A stretch of 64,000 nucleotides of DNA. Source: Sphingomonas mucosissima. Lineage in GTDB: Bacteria > Pseudomonadota > Alphaproteobacteria > Sphingomonadales > Sphingomonadaceae. Of the stretch, positions 32,829 through 41,852 are shown piece after piece; position 1 is the stretch's first letter; every line of letters begins with the position of its first letter. A program made the translations under genes and the position numbers. Below the pieces are notes generated by a model that was not told the DNA's origin, did no database searches, and saw only the letters and a program-made list of their open reading frames with translations. The DNA lies in the NCBI RefSeq assembly GCF_002197665.1, contig NZ_NBBJ01000006.1:1-64000 (forward strand), in the 5' to 3' direction.

Positions 32829-34574
32829 ATGATGCATGTCTTGGGGGTGGAGCGGTCGATCCTTGGCCAGCCGTGGCGATGGCGCGCCACCGCCTCCGAC
32901 AATCTGGCGCCGCACGATCTGGTCACGCAATTGTTGCTCGCCCGCGGCTGCACGCCCGACGCGCTCGACGATCATCGCAGCCCGTCGATCCGCGCCTTCA
33001 TGCCCGATCCCTCGACGTTCCGCGACATGGACGCCGCCGCCGATCGCCTGGCCGACGCGGTGCAGCGCGGCGAGAACGTCGCGATCTTCGGCGACTATGA
33101 CGTCGATGGTGCCACCTCAGCGGCGTTGATGATCCTGCTGCTGCGTGAGCTTGGTCTCGAAGCGCGCGGCTACATCCCCGATCGCCTGCTCGAAGGGTAT
33201 GGTCCGACCGCCGCTGCCATGACGCGGCTCGCGCGCGAGGGCGCGTCGCTGATCGTGACGGTGGATTGCGGCGCCCAGGCATTCGATGCGCTCGCCGCCG
33301 CTCATGCCGCGCCGGTCGACGTGATCGTCGTCGATCATCACCAATGCGCCAGCGAATTGCCCCTGGCGCATGCGGTGGTGAACCCCAACCGCCTCGATGA
33401 GGGAGAAGGCGCCGCCCACGGGCATCTGGCCGCCGTCGGGGTCGCCTTTCTGCTTGGCGCCGCCTTGCTGCGCACGCTGCGCCGCCGTGGCTTCTTTGCC
33501 GCGCGGCCCGAGCCGAAGCTCCTCGATCTGCTCGATCTGGTGGCGCTCGGCACGGTGGCAGATGTCGCGCAGCTGCGAGGGCTGAACCGCGCGTTCGTGG
33601 CGCAGGGGCTGAAGGTGATGGCGGCACGGCGCAACGTCGGCCTCGCCGCGCTGATCGAAGCCTCGCGACTGACGCGTGCGCCAACCGCCACCGACCTGGG
33701 GTTCGCGCTGGGCCCGCGCATCAATGCTGGCGGGCGCGTCGGGCGCGCCGACTTGGGCCTCCGCCTGCTCACCACACGCGATCCGGCCGAGGCGCGGAGC
33801 ATCGCGGCGGAGCTCGACCGACTGAACGAGGAGCGCCGCGCGATCGAAGCGGCGGTTCAGGCCGAAGCGGAGGCGACCTGCGCCTCGGGCCGCCGCGTCA
33901 CCGTGGTCGCGGGGCAGGCGTGGCATCCTGGCGTGATCGGCATCGTCGCAGGGCGCCTCAAGGAAAAGCTTGGCCAGCCCGCCATCGTGATCGCGATCGA
34001 TGCCGAGGGCGTTGGCAAAGGCTCCGGCCGTTCGATTGCCGGCGTCGATCTGGGGCAGGCCGTTCTGGCGGCGAAAGAGGCGGGGTTGCTGGCGGCTGGC
34101 GGCGGTCACGCGATGGCCGCCGGGCTCACCATTGCGGCCGAAAACGTGCCAGCCTTCGCCGATTTCGTCGAGGAATTGCTCGGCGATCGCGTGACGGCGG
34201 CGGTGGCGGACCGTGCGTTGCTGGTCGATTCGGTCCATGCGCCGGGCGGCGTCACGCCGGATCTCGTCACCGCAATGGAGACCGGCGGGCCCTATGGCGT
34301 GGGTTGGCCGAGCCCGCGTGTCGCGATCGGGCCGGTGCGGCCGATCAAGGTCGATGTGGTCGGCAACGGCCACATTCGCGCGATAGTCGCTGGCGATGAC
34401 GGGCGCAGCCTGAAGGCGATGGCGTTCCGCTCGGCCGATACGCCGCTCGGTGCTGCGCTGCTCGGTGCCGCGCCGCATCGCAAGCTCTGGCTCGCCGGCC
34501 GCGCCAAGATCGATGACTGGGCGCAGCGCCCGGCGGCCGAGCTTCACATCGACGATGCGGCATGGGCGGATTGA
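32829..34574 (+). CDS. recJ: single-stranded-DNA-specific exonuclease RecJ
   Basis: RecJ is the 5'-to-3' single-strand exonuclease of recombination and mismatch repair. The DHH-family metal motifs are FGDYDVDGATS (DYDVDG at 89-94), TVDCGA, VVDHHQ (DHH at 169-171) and GTVADVAQL. The DHHA1 domain has GGGHAMAAG. An OB-fold and C-terminal segment complete a 581-residue protein of normal length. Two in-frame ATG codons lie at 32829 and 32832. Confidence 0.97.
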   Translation: MMHVLGVERSILGQPWRWRATASDNLAPHDLVTQLLLARGCTPDALDDHRSPSIRAFMPDPSTFRDMDAAADRLADAVQRGENVAIFGDYDVDGATSAALMILLLRELGLEARGYIPDRLLEGYGPTAAAMTRLAREGASLIVTVDCGAQAFDALAAAHAAPVDVIVVDHHQCASELPLAHAVVNPNRLDEGEGAAHGHLAAVGVAFLLGAALLRTLRRRGFFAARPEPKLLDLLDLVALGTVADVAQLRGLNRAFVAQGLKVMAARRNVGLAALIEASRLTRAPTATDLGFALGPRINAGGRVGRADLGLRLLTTRDPAEARSIAAELDRLNEERRAIEAAVQAEAEATCASGRRVTVVAGQAWHPGVIGIVAGRLKEKLGQPAIVIAIDAEGVGKGSGRSIAGVDLGQAVLAAKEAGLLAAGGGHAMAAGLTIAAENVPAFADFVEELLGDRVTAAVADRALLVDSVHAPGGVTPDLVTAMETGGPYGVGWPSPRVAIGPVRPIKVDVVGNGHIRAIVAGDDGRSLKAMAFRSADTPLGAALLGAAPHRKLWLAGRAKIDDWAQRPAAELHIDDAAWAD

Positions 34575-34654
34575 GCGGGTTGATCGGCTTTCATGCGATA
34601 TGCCGTGACAGGCGATTGACAGACGGCATTCCCCCATCTAGCTGACCCCCCGCT

Positions 34655-34729
34655 GGCCCCTTCGTCTAGCGGTTAGGACGCGGCCCTTTCACGGCTGAAA
34701 CACGGGTTCGATTCCCGTAGGGGTCACCA
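34655..34729 (+). tRNA. tRNA-Glu (anticodon UUC)
   Basis: The 75-base gene has acceptor arms GGCCCCT and AGGGGTC, a D arm TCTAGCGGTTAGGA, anticodon stem CGGCC/GGCTG with anticodon TTC, T arm GGGTTCGATTCCC and an encoded CCA end. It stands alone between recJ and the SDR gene. Confidence 0.96.
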
Positions 34730-34792
34730 GCATTCGCCCGATCGCACCGTTCGGCGCCACAGGGCGCAAGAACGGGCAATCGGGGAGGATGC

Positions 34793-35548
34793 GTGGCTTT
34801 CGATCTTGGCGGGCGCACGGCGCTCATCACCGGCGCCTCCTCCGGCCTTGGCGCTCACTTCGCAGAGATCTTTGTCGCAGCCGGCGCGCAGGTCGTGATC
34901 GGCGCGCGCCGCGTCGACCGGGTCGAGGCGCTTGCCGCGCGGCTGGGTGACAAGGCGCTGCCGGTCGCCATCGACGTGACCGACGAACATTCCATCGCCG
35001 CCGCTTTTAATGCCGCCGAGGCGCATTTCGGCACCGTGGACACCGTCATCGCCAACGCCGGGGTCGCGAACGGCGGCCGCACGGTCGATGTCGAGCCGGC
35101 CAAGCTGCGCCAGACGATCGACACGAACTTCACCGGCGTGCTGCTGACGGCGCGCGAAGGCGCCCGGCGGATGATCGCCGCTGGCTCACGCGAGAGCGGC
35201 CGCGGGCGAGTCGTCCTCGTCGGCTCCATCACCGCGCACGTCACCGGCCACGGCGACAGCGCCTATGCCGCCTCCAAGGCCGCCGTTGCGCATCTGGGCC
35301 GCAACCTGGCGCGCGAATGGGTACGGCAGGGGATCAACGTGAACGTGATCCAGCCCGGCTACATCCAGACCGAGATCGCCGGTGACTGGTTCGAGAGCGA
35401 GGGCGGCGCCAAGCAGATCGCCGGCTGGCATCGCCGCCGCTTCATGCCGATCGACGTGCTCGACCCGCAGCTGCTCTACTTCGCCTCGGATGCCAGCGCG
35501 ATGGTGACGGGATCGGTCATCGATATAGACGACGGCCAATCGCTCTAA
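34793..35548 (+). CDS. SDR-family NAD(P)-dependent oxidoreductase
   Basis: The 251-residue protein is a classical short-chain dehydrogenase: cofactor motif TGASSGLG at the N-terminus, NAG motif in VIANAGVANGG, and catalytic YAASK with the upstream serine in VLVGSITAH. The GTG start follows GGGGAGG. It lies just upstream of pxpABC (49 bp gap), so it may be transcribed with them, but no link between the reactions is obvious. Confidence 0.88.
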   Translation: MAFDLGGRTALITGASSGLGAHFAEIFVAAGAQVVIGARRVDRVEALAARLGDKALPVAIDVTDEHSIAAAFNAAEAHFGTVDTVIANAGVANGGRTVDVEPAKLRQTIDTNFTGVLLTAREGARRMIAAGSRESGRGRVVLVGSITAHVTGHGDSAYAASKAAVAHLGRNLAREWVRQGINVNVIQPGYIQTEIAGDWFESEGGAKQIAGWHRRRFMPIDVLDPQLLYFASDASAMVTGSVIDIDDGQSL

Positions 35549-35596
35549 GCGCGGCGGCGCTTGGACAAGAAGGGCGAGCGCCGATAGGCAAGACCA

Positions 35597-36364
35597 GTGG
35601 CAACGATCGACCTCAACGCTGATCTGGGTGAGGGCTTCGGCCCCTGGACCATGGGCGACGACGCCGCGATGTTTGCGCTCGTTTCCAGCGCCAATGTCGC
35701 GTGCGGCGGCCATGCCAGCGACCCTGAGACGATGTTCCGCACGATCTCGCTCGCCCGCGAAAGCGGCGTGGTTGTCGGCGCCCACCCCAGCTACCCCGAT
35801 CTAGCCGGTTTCGGTCGCCGCCGCATGCCAGCGAGCGGCGCGGAGGTGGAGCGGTTCGTCGCTGCGCAGACCGGCGCGTTGCTGGCGATCGCGGCGCTCG
35901 CCGATCACCCCGTCCGCTATGTGAAGCCCCACGGTGCCCTCGCCAATGTCGCCGCGGCAGAAATTGACGTTGCCGAGGCGATCGTACGATCGGTGCGCGC
36001 AGTCGACCCAAACCTCGCGATCCTCGCCATTTCCGGTACGCAGCTCGAGAAAGCGGCGGCACACGCCGGCTTGCGCGTGTTCAGCGAAATCTACGCCGAC
36101 CGCGGCTATCTCGCATCCGGCCAGCTGGCTCCGCGCAGCGCACCGGGCGCGGTCATCCACGATGCCGAAGCTGCCGCGGCGCGCCTACTGGCCTTTTTCG
36201 ATACGGGCGCCATGCCGACGCTCGACGGCGGATCGATCCGCCTGGCTGCCGACTCGATCTGCGTGCACGGTGATAATCCTGCGGCCGTCGCCATGGCGGC
36301 CCGCGTGCGATCGGCGCTGGAGGGGCAGGGGCTGACGATCGCGCCATTCATCGCCCCCGCATGA
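35597..36364 (+). CDS. pxpA: 5-oxoprolinase subunit A
   Basis: PxpA belongs to the LamB/YcsF family: the start motif IDLNADLGEGFGPW is followed by NVACGGHASD and GAHPSYPDLAGFGRR, with conserved Asp and His residues for metal and substrate. With PxpB and PxpC it opens 5-oxoproline to glutamate at the cost of ATP. The protein has 255 residues and a GTG start. Its stop overlaps the pxpB start (ATGA), so the subunits are translationally coupled. Confidence 0.94.
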   Translation: MATIDLNADLGEGFGPWTMGDDAAMFALVSSANVACGGHASDPETMFRTISLARESGVVVGAHPSYPDLAGFGRRRMPASGAEVERFVAAQTGALLAIAALADHPVRYVKPHGALANVAAAEIDVAEAIVRSVRAVDPNLAILAISGTQLEKAAAHAGLRVFSEIYADRGYLASGQLAPRSAPGAVIHDAEAAAARLLAFFDTGAMPTLDGGSIRLAADSICVHGDNPAAVAMAARVRSALEGQGLTIAPFIAPA

Positions 36365-37026
36365 ACGGGCCGGTGTTTCGCGCCGCTGGCAGCGACGCTC
36401 TGCTGGCGGATTTCGGCGGCGAGATCAGCGAAGCCGTGTTTGCGCGCGTGGTGGCGCTGGATCATGCCTTGGCGGCAGACCGACCCGCGTGGCTGGTCGA
36501 AACGGTGCCCGCGTACACAAGCCTGCTGATCGTGTTCGACCCGCTAACCAGCGATCATGCCGAAGTAACGAACCACCTGCGGGCGCTGGACACCAGCACG
36601 GCCGATCTTCTGCCAACAACCACCCACGTCATCCCGGTTTGCTACGAAGGAGACGCGGCGCCCGACATCACGCAGGTGGCGGCAACATTGGGTATCTCGC
36701 CGGAAGCCGTCATCGCAGCGCATCTCGCCGGCGACTATCGCGTCTTCATGTACGGCTTTGCCCCCGGCTACGCCTATCTCGGCGGCGTGCCGGGCAAACT
36801 GCAACTGCCGCGCAAGGCAGCCGCCGTGCGCGGGCACCCGGTCGGCAGCGTGATGGTGGCAGGCCCGCAATGCCTGATCACCACGCTGGAAATGCCGACG
36901 GGGTGGTGGGTGATCGGGCGCACGCCGGTGCGTGTGCTCGACGTTGCGTCGGAGCGCCCCTTCCTGTTCGAGCCCGGCGACAAGGTTCGCTTCACCCGTA
37001 TCGGTCTGGCCGATCTTCATGCGTGA
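36361..37026 (+). CDS. pxpB: 5-oxoprolinase subunit B
   Basis: This 221-residue protein is of the KipI/allophanate hydrolase subunit 1 family. Signatures are HVIPVCYEGDAAPD, YMYGFAPGYAYLGGV (visible as VFMYGFAPGYAYLGG) and LPRKAAAVRGHPVGSVMVAG. It forms a complex with PxpC that phosphorylates oxoproline. It sits between pxpA and pxpC with overlaps on both sides, the conserved arrangement for a 5-oxoprolinase operon. Confidence 0.94.
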   Translation: MNGPVFRAAGSDALLADFGGEISEAVFARVVALDHALAADRPAWLVETVPAYTSLLIVFDPLTSDHAEVTNHLRALDTSTADLLPTTTHVIPVCYEGDAAPDITQVAATLGISPEAVIAAHLAGDYRVFMYGFAPGYAYLGGVPGKLQLPRKAAAVRGHPVGSVMVAGPQCLITTLEMPTGWWVIGRTPVRVLDVASERPFLFEPGDKVRFTRIGLADLHA

Positions 37027-38035
37027 CGCGCGCCTCCGGATCGAGGCGGCCGGCCCGCTTACCAGCATCCAGGATGCCGGTCGCCCGGGCTGGCGCCGGT
37101 TCGGCGTCCCGCCATCTGGCCCGGTCGATCGGCGTGCCTTTGCGGCGGCGGTCAGCGCGGCAGGAGGGCACGGTACGGCCGTCGAGTTCTCGCTCGGCGG
37201 GCTGACGCTGGTTGCCGAAGGCGAGCCGCTCGCGGCGGCCATTACGGGTGCGGCGTCTGCGGATGTGAACGGCGTCGAGATCGGCGGATGGTGCGTCGTG
37301 ACGCTCCAGCCGGGCGCGCGCTGCCGCATCCGCGCGGCCGGCGACAACTGGGGCTATCTCGCCGTGGCGGGACGGATCGATGTGCCGGAATGGCTGGGTA
37401 GCCGGTCTACCCACCTGATCGCTGGTCTTGGCGGCGGCAGGATCGAGGCTGGTACCACGCTGGTCGTACGCGAGCCGCGAAGCGATCTCGCCTCGGTCGC
37501 GATCCCGCAGCCGCCCGATCCCGGCCCGATCACCGTCGCGCGCGCCATCCCCGGGCCGCAGCAGCGCTTCTTTTCGGCCGATGCGCAAGTCAGTCTTACC
37601 ACCGCTACCTTCGCGGCGAGTTCGCGCTTCGATCGTATGGGCATGGTCCTCGATGGGCCGCTGCTGCCACCGCTGCGGATCGATATGCCCAGCGAGCCCG
37701 CGGTGCGCGGCGCACTGCAGATCGACGGGGACGGGCGCATGAGCCTGCTCACGGCCGACCATCAAACCACCGGCGGCTACCCGCGCATCGCCGTCGTCAT
37801 CGATCCCGACATCGACCGCGTCGCGCAATTGCCTGCCGGCGCCACCATCCGGCTCGAGATGATCGACGAAGCAGAGGCGATTGCGCAGACCCGCGCCGCC
37901 CATCGCCAAACAACACAATGGCTGAGCCGGGTGAAAGCGGGATGCCGCCCGCGGCCACCGCTGATGATGGCCAATCTGGTGGATGGCGTGGTCGTTACCC
38001 GCCCACGCGGCCCGAAATACCCACCGCAGCGCTGA
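37019..38035 (+). CDS. pxpC: 5-oxoprolinase subunit C
   Basis: This 338-residue protein is of the KipA/allophanate hydrolase subunit 2 family. It starts inside the end of pxpB (8-bp overlap). The family opening IEAAGPLTSIQDAGRPGWRR and RFGVPPSGPVD, plus LTADHQTTGGYPRIAVV near the C-terminus, are present. Together the operon detoxifies 5-oxoproline, which forms spontaneously from glutamine. Confidence 0.94.
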   Translation: MRDARLRIEAAGPLTSIQDAGRPGWRRFGVPPSGPVDRRAFAAAVSAAGGHGTAVEFSLGGLTLVAEGEPLAAAITGAASADVNGVEIGGWCVVTLQPGARCRIRAAGDNWGYLAVAGRIDVPEWLGSRSTHLIAGLGGGRIEAGTTLVVREPRSDLASVAIPQPPDPGPITVARAIPGPQQRFFSADAQVSLTTATFAASSRFDRMGMVLDGPLLPPLRIDMPSEPAVRGALQIDGDGRMSLLTADHQTTGGYPRIAVVIDPDIDRVAQLPAGATIRLEMIDEAEAIAQTRAAHRQTTQWLSRVKAGCRPRPPLMMANLVDGVVVTRPRGPKYPPQR

Positions 38036-38120
38036 TCAGTGGAGCGCGACACGCGCGCACCTGAAGCCGCAAACGAGTGACAACCCGTTCAGCGGCCCCA
38101 GGCGCGCAAGCGTTTCACGC

Positions 38121-38681
38121 TCAGCTCGGCTTCTTGGCTACCCCAACGAGCGACGGGCGCAGCAGGCGGTCACGGATCATCCAACCGGACTGCATCTCCT
38201 GCACAATCGTGCCGGGCTCTTCGTCCGAAGGCATTTCCACCATCGCCTGGTGGCGATTGGGATCAAGCGGCTGGCCCATGGCTTCGATCTTCGTCAGCCC
38301 ATGGCGCTGAAACACGCTGGTCAGCTCGCGGCCGGTTGCTTCCAGGCCGGTGACCAGCCCCTTGAACTTCTCGTCTTCGCGAAGCTCGGCAGGGATTGCG
38401 GCGAGGGCGCGCTCCAGATTGTCGTTCACGCTCAGCACGTCGCGCGCAAACGCCGTGGCGGCATAGGCGCGCGCGTCGGCGGCGTCCTTCTCCGCACGCC
38501 GGCGGACGTTCTGGATCTCGGCCTGGGCGTACAGCGTCTGCTGCTTGGCCTCGGCTAGCTGGTTTTCCAGCGCGGTCACGCGATCATGTTCGGCGACCTC
38601 GGGGGCGGCGGCAGCGGTTTCTTCGCGCAGGTCCTCGCCGTTGTCGGTTCCGGGGGTGTTCGCTTCGGTATCGGTCATCAT
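38121..38681 (-). CDS. grpE: nucleotide exchange factor GrpE
   Basis: GrpE releases ADP from DnaK during the chaperone cycle. The protein is 186 residues: an acidic unstructured N-terminus, a long coiled-coil (about 35-90), and the beta-wing domain with the signature GQPLDPNRHQAMVEMPSDE. Two consecutive ATG codons (38681, 38678) make the start ambiguous by one residue. It lies 21 bp downstream of hrcA, the normal heat-shock arrangement; dnaK is not in the window. Confidence 0.96.
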   Translation of the reverse strand: MMTDTEANTPGTDNGEDLREETAAAAPEVAEHDRVTALENQLAEAKQQTLYAQAEIQNVRRRAEKDAADARAYAATAFARDVLSVNDNLERALAAIPAELREDEKFKGLVTGLEATGRELTSVFQRHGLTKIEAMGQPLDPNRHQAMVEMPSDEEPGTIVQEMQSGWMIRDRLLRPSLVGVAKKPS

Positions 38682-38702
38682 GTCCCTGTCTTTGCTGGCC
38701 GC

Positions 38703-39746
38703 TCAACCCATCAGGCGGGCGAGCGTTGCGGCAGTGAAATCCACCATGGGCACGACGCGGGCGTAGTTCAACCGGGTCGGCCCGATCACGCCCACCACGC
38801 CGACCACGCGGCCATCGGTGCCGCGAAAGGGCTTGGCGATCACGGAGGAGCCGGAAAGCGAGAACAATTTGTTCTCCGCGCCGATGAAGATGCGGGTCGC
38901 GTCGCCGGCCCTGGCCGAATCGAGCAGCGCGGCGACTTCCTGCTTCCCGTCCAGGTCATCGAGCAGGTCGCGCACCCGGTCGAGATCCGCCGTGGCCGCA
39001 TCATCGAGCAGGCGCGCCTGTCCCCGCACGATCAGCACCGGCCGCCGCTCGCCATCCTCGCTCCACACCGCGATGCCGCGCTCGATCAGGGCGCGCGCGG
39101 CGCTGTCCACTGCGGCGCGGCCCTGCGCCATTTCGTGGTCGATCCGCGCCCGCGCTGCCGCAAGCGTCAGGCCGGAGAGGGTGGCCGACATGTAATTGCC
39201 CGCTTCGATCAAGGCGGCCGGCCCGACCCCGGGCGGCAGATCCACCACGCGGTTCTCGACCCCGCCGTCCTCGCTCACCAGCACGGCAAGCGCCTGCCCG
39301 TGCGAGAGCGGCACGAAGCCGATCGATCGCAGCACTTGCTCATGCTTGGGCACCATCACCAGCCCCGCGCACGCGGAAAGGCCGGATAACGCCGCCGTGG
39401 TGGCGGCGAGCGCTTCTTCCACCGGTCCGCCGAGCCCCGCACGCGATTCGATCGTCGCGCGCTCCTCGGCGGAGGGCTCCAGCGCCTGCATCATCCCGTC
39501 GACGAACAGCCTAAGGCCAAGATCGGTCGGCATCCGGCCCGCTGACGTGTGCGGCGCAGCCAGCAGCCCGGCGTCCTCCAGCTGCGCCAGCACGCTGCGG
39601 ATCGACGCGGGCGAGAGGTTCAGCCCCGCTTGCGCCAGCGTCTTGGATCCGACGGGATGGCCGCTTTCGAGATAGCCATCCACCACGCGGCGGAAGATGT
39701 CGCGCGCCCGATCGGACAATTCGGTAATCGGCGGGGAAGCGGTCAC
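38703..39746 (-). CDS. hrcA: heat-inducible transcription repressor HrcA
   Basis: HrcA binds CIRCE operators upstream of groESL and related chaperone genes and is itself folded by GroEL. The 347-residue protein has the winged-helix N-terminus ([20 protein letters not shown] to [15 protein letters not shown]) and the C-terminal [19 protein letters not shown] motif (seen as [14 protein letters not shown]). A GTG start at 39746 gives the family N-terminus. I do not find a CIRCE sequence (TTAGCACTC-N9-GAGTGCTAA) upstream, so it is not autoregulated by that element here. Confidence 0.95.
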   Translation of the reverse strand: MTASPPITELSDRARDIFRRVVDGYLESGHPVGSKTLAQAGLNLSPASIRSVLAQLEDAGLLAAPHTSAGRMPTDLGLRLFVDGMMQALEPSAEERATIESRAGLGGPVEEALAATTAALSGLSACAGLVMVPKHEQVLRSIGFVPLSHGQALAVLVSEDGGVENRVVDLPPGVGPAALIEAGNYMSATLSGLTLAAARARIDHEMAQGRAAVDSAARALIERGIAVWSEDGERRPVLIVRGQARLLDDAATADLDRVRDLLDDLDGKQEVAALLDSARAGDATRIFIGAENKLFSLSGSSVIAKPFRGTDGRVVGVVGVIGPTRLNYARVVPMVDFTAATLARLMG

Positions 39747-39914
39747 GGTTTCGAATCTAGGCTGCGCATACTGGCGCGGCAATCGTCCAGCGGCTACGGC
39801 CGGCATAAATCAACGCTACTCGCCGGGGTGCCATCCGGAGGATTGCCACGCGCCTGCAAGAAAGTGCGTGGCGCTTTCCGGTTCCCGCCGAGCGGCTTCA
39901 GGAGTTATCATCCC

Positions 39915-40631
39915 ATGCGTCCCAGCGGCCGTGCGCCCGATCAGATGCGCGCCATCACCATTGAGCCGAACTTCACCCGCCACGCCGAAGGCTCGGTGCT
40001 GATCGGCTTTGGCGACACCAAGGTGCTCGTCACCGCCAGTATCGAGGAGCGCGTGCCGCCGTTCCTGCGCGGCAAGGGGCAGGGCTGGGTGACGGCGGAA
40101 TATGGCATGCTGCCCCGCGCCACCCACACGCGAAGCAATCGTGAAGCGGCGAAGGGCAAGCAATCCGGTCGCACGCAGGAAATCCAGCGGCTTATCGGCC
40201 GTTCCTTGCGGCCCGTCACCGATATGACCGCGCTGGGCGAGCGGCAGATCGTGCTGGATTGCGACGTGATCCAGGCCGATGGCGGCACGCGTACCGCCTC
40301 GATCTCGGGCGCCTGGGTCGCGCTGCGGCTGGCCGTGAACGGCCTGATGCAGGCCGGCAAGATCGAGAAGGACCCGATCTCGCAGAAGGTTGCGGCGGTA
40401 AGCTGCGGCATCTTCCAGGGTAATCCAGTGCTCGACCTCGACTATGACGAGGATTCGAACGCCGACGCCGACGCCAATTTCGTGCTGCTCGAAAACGGCC
40501 ACATCGCCGAAGCTCAGGCGACCGCCGAACACGCGACTTATGACGAGGAAGCGCTGCTGCGCCTCCTTCGCCTCGCCCGCATCGGCTGCACCGACATCTT
40601 CGCCGCGCAGGAACGGGCGATCCGCGCATGA
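39915..40631 (+). CDS. rph: ribonuclease PH
   Basis: RNase PH trims tRNA 3' ends by phosphorolysis. The protein is 238 residues with family motifs [51 protein letters not shown] and [16 protein letters not shown]. The start at 39915 gives [12 protein letters not shown], the normal beginning. The rdgB start codon overlaps the rph stop, a pairing found in many bacteria. It diverges from hrcA. Confidence 0.97.
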   Translation: MRPSGRAPDQMRAITIEPNFTRHAEGSVLIGFGDTKVLVTASIEERVPPFLRGKGQGWVTAEYGMLPRATHTRSNREAAKGKQSGRTQEIQRLIGRSLRPVTDMTALGERQIVLDCDVIQADGGTRTASISGAWVALRLAVNGLMQAGKIEKDPISQKVAAVSCGIFQGNPVLDLDYDEDSNADADANFVLLENGHIAEAQATAEHATYDEEALLRLLRLARIGCTDIFAAQERAIRA

Positions 40632-41254
40632 GCGGCGAAGGCGATCAGCCGCAGGCGATCCGCAAGCTTCAGCCGGGAAAGCTGGTGATCGCCAGCCACA
40701 ATCCCGGCAAGGTGCGCGAGATTGCGGCCTTGCTCGAAGGGCATGGATTGGATGTCGTCTCCGCCAAGGAGCTCGACCTGCCCGAGCCAGAGGAAACCGG
40801 CACCACCTTCGTCATGAACGCCGAACTGAAGGCGCGTGCGGCTGCGGATCTCTCGGGCCTGCCCGCGCTCGCCGATGATAGCGGCCTGTGCGTCGAGGCA
40901 CTTGGCGGCGATCCCGGCATCTTCTCCGCGCGCTGGGCGGGCGAGAGCAAGGATTTCGGCCTCGCCATGCAGCTGGTGAACGACAAGGTTGCCGCAATCG
41001 AGGACGCGTCGCGCGACGCGCACTTCGTCTGCGCTCTGGCGCTGGCGTGGCCCGACGGGCATGTCGAATGGTTCGAAGGCCGGGTAGACGGCACGCTGGT
41101 GTGGCCGCCGCGCGGCGACAAGGGCTTTGGCTATGATCCGATGTTCCTGCCCAACGGCCGCGACGAAACGTTCGGCGAAATGGACCAGGACGAAAAGCAC
41201 CGCATCAGCCACCGTGCCGACGCATTCAACCAGCTGGTTGCAGCGGTCTTTTAA
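40628..41254 (+). CDS. rdgB: inosine/xanthosine triphosphate pyrophosphatase (RdgB/HAM1)
   Basis: This 208-residue enzyme removes non-canonical purine triphosphates (dITP, XTP) from the nucleotide pool. The signatures are [18 protein letters not shown] at the N-terminus, [19 protein letters not shown], and [11 protein letters not shown] with a late [10 protein letters not shown]. The ATG overlaps the rph stop by four bases. Confidence 0.96.
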   Translation: MSGEGDQPQAIRKLQPGKLVIASHNPGKVREIAALLEGHGLDVVSAKELDLPEPEETGTTFVMNAELKARAAADLSGLPALADDSGLCVEALGGDPGIFSARWAGESKDFGLAMQLVNDKVAAIEDASRDAHFVCALALAWPDGHVEWFEGRVDGTLVWPPRGDKGFGYDPMFLPNGRDETFGEMDQDEKHRISHRADAFNQLVAAVF

Positions 41255-41276
41255 CTAGGCTGGCGAGCGGGCTGCC

Positions 41277-41840
41277 TCAGAGCGTCCGCTCGCCCACCAC
41301 ATTGCCGCTCGGGCTGTACCGGCACACCAGATAATCGTCGCGCCGGTTGGATGCCATGGCGCAGCCCACCCGCGTCGTCTTGCGCCAGATCATCTGGGTG
41401 TAATGCGACACGTCCTGCCACTTGCCGGTGCGGCTGAAGGCGGGCGTGACGCCGTTGACGAAGTCGCGCCCCTCCGCCGCCCAATGGCCCAGCATCTCCT
41501 CATAGCGATAGGCGCTGCGCGTTCCCGTCCACAAGTTTTCGCCCTCGCGCGTCGGCCCATGCGGCTGATCGGCATGCGCGAAGCGCCGCGTGCGCGCCAT
41601 CTCCTCGGCATAAGCGCGCGCCGATACGACCAGCGCTTCGTCCCATTGCAGCGGCGGCACGCCCGCCTCGGCCCGCACGCGGTTATGCCCCTCCACCATC
41701 ACTTGCCGCAGCAAGGTGGAGCCGCGCGGTGCCGGCACATCCGACGCGCTTTGCTCCACCACCCGCTCGGGCCCCTGCGCGCAACCGGATAGCAAAAGGG
41801 CAAGGGCGAGGAGGTGGCGTCTGAGCGTCATCGTCGCCAT
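41277..41840 (-). CDS. CAP/SCP-domain lipoprotein
   Basis: The 187-residue protein has a lipoprotein signal with lipobox LLSGC and then a CAP (SCP, PR-1) domain: HNRVRAEAGVPPLQWDEAL, GENLWTG, VSHYTQMIWRKTTRVGCAMA and LVCRYSPSGNV. The His and Glu of the classical CAP tetrad are present. Functions in bacteria are mostly unknown; some members bind sterols or lipids in eukaryotes. Its ATG at 41840 is only 12 bp from the hemW start on the other strand. Confidence 0.88.
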   Translation of the reverse strand: MATMTLRRHLLALALLLSGCAQGPERVVEQSASDVPAPRGSTLLRQVMVEGHNRVRAEAGVPPLQWDEALVVSARAYAEEMARTRRFAHADQPHGPTREGENLWTGTRSAYRYEEMLGHWAAEGRDFVNGVTPAFSRTGKWQDVSHYTQMIWRKTTRVGCAMASNRRDDYLVCRYSPSGNVVGERTL

Positions 41841-41852
41841 ATCGGCATCATC

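Noticed and set aside
33117..34637. 506-codon minus-strand frame over recJ
   Set aside because: It is the antisense of recJ, whose DHH and DHHA1 motifs are clear; the antisense translation has no motif.
39747..39914. CIRCE element upstream of hrcA
   Set aside because: I searched the gap by eye for TTAGCACTC and GAGTGCTAA and found neither; only unrelated CTACTCGCC-type sequence is present.
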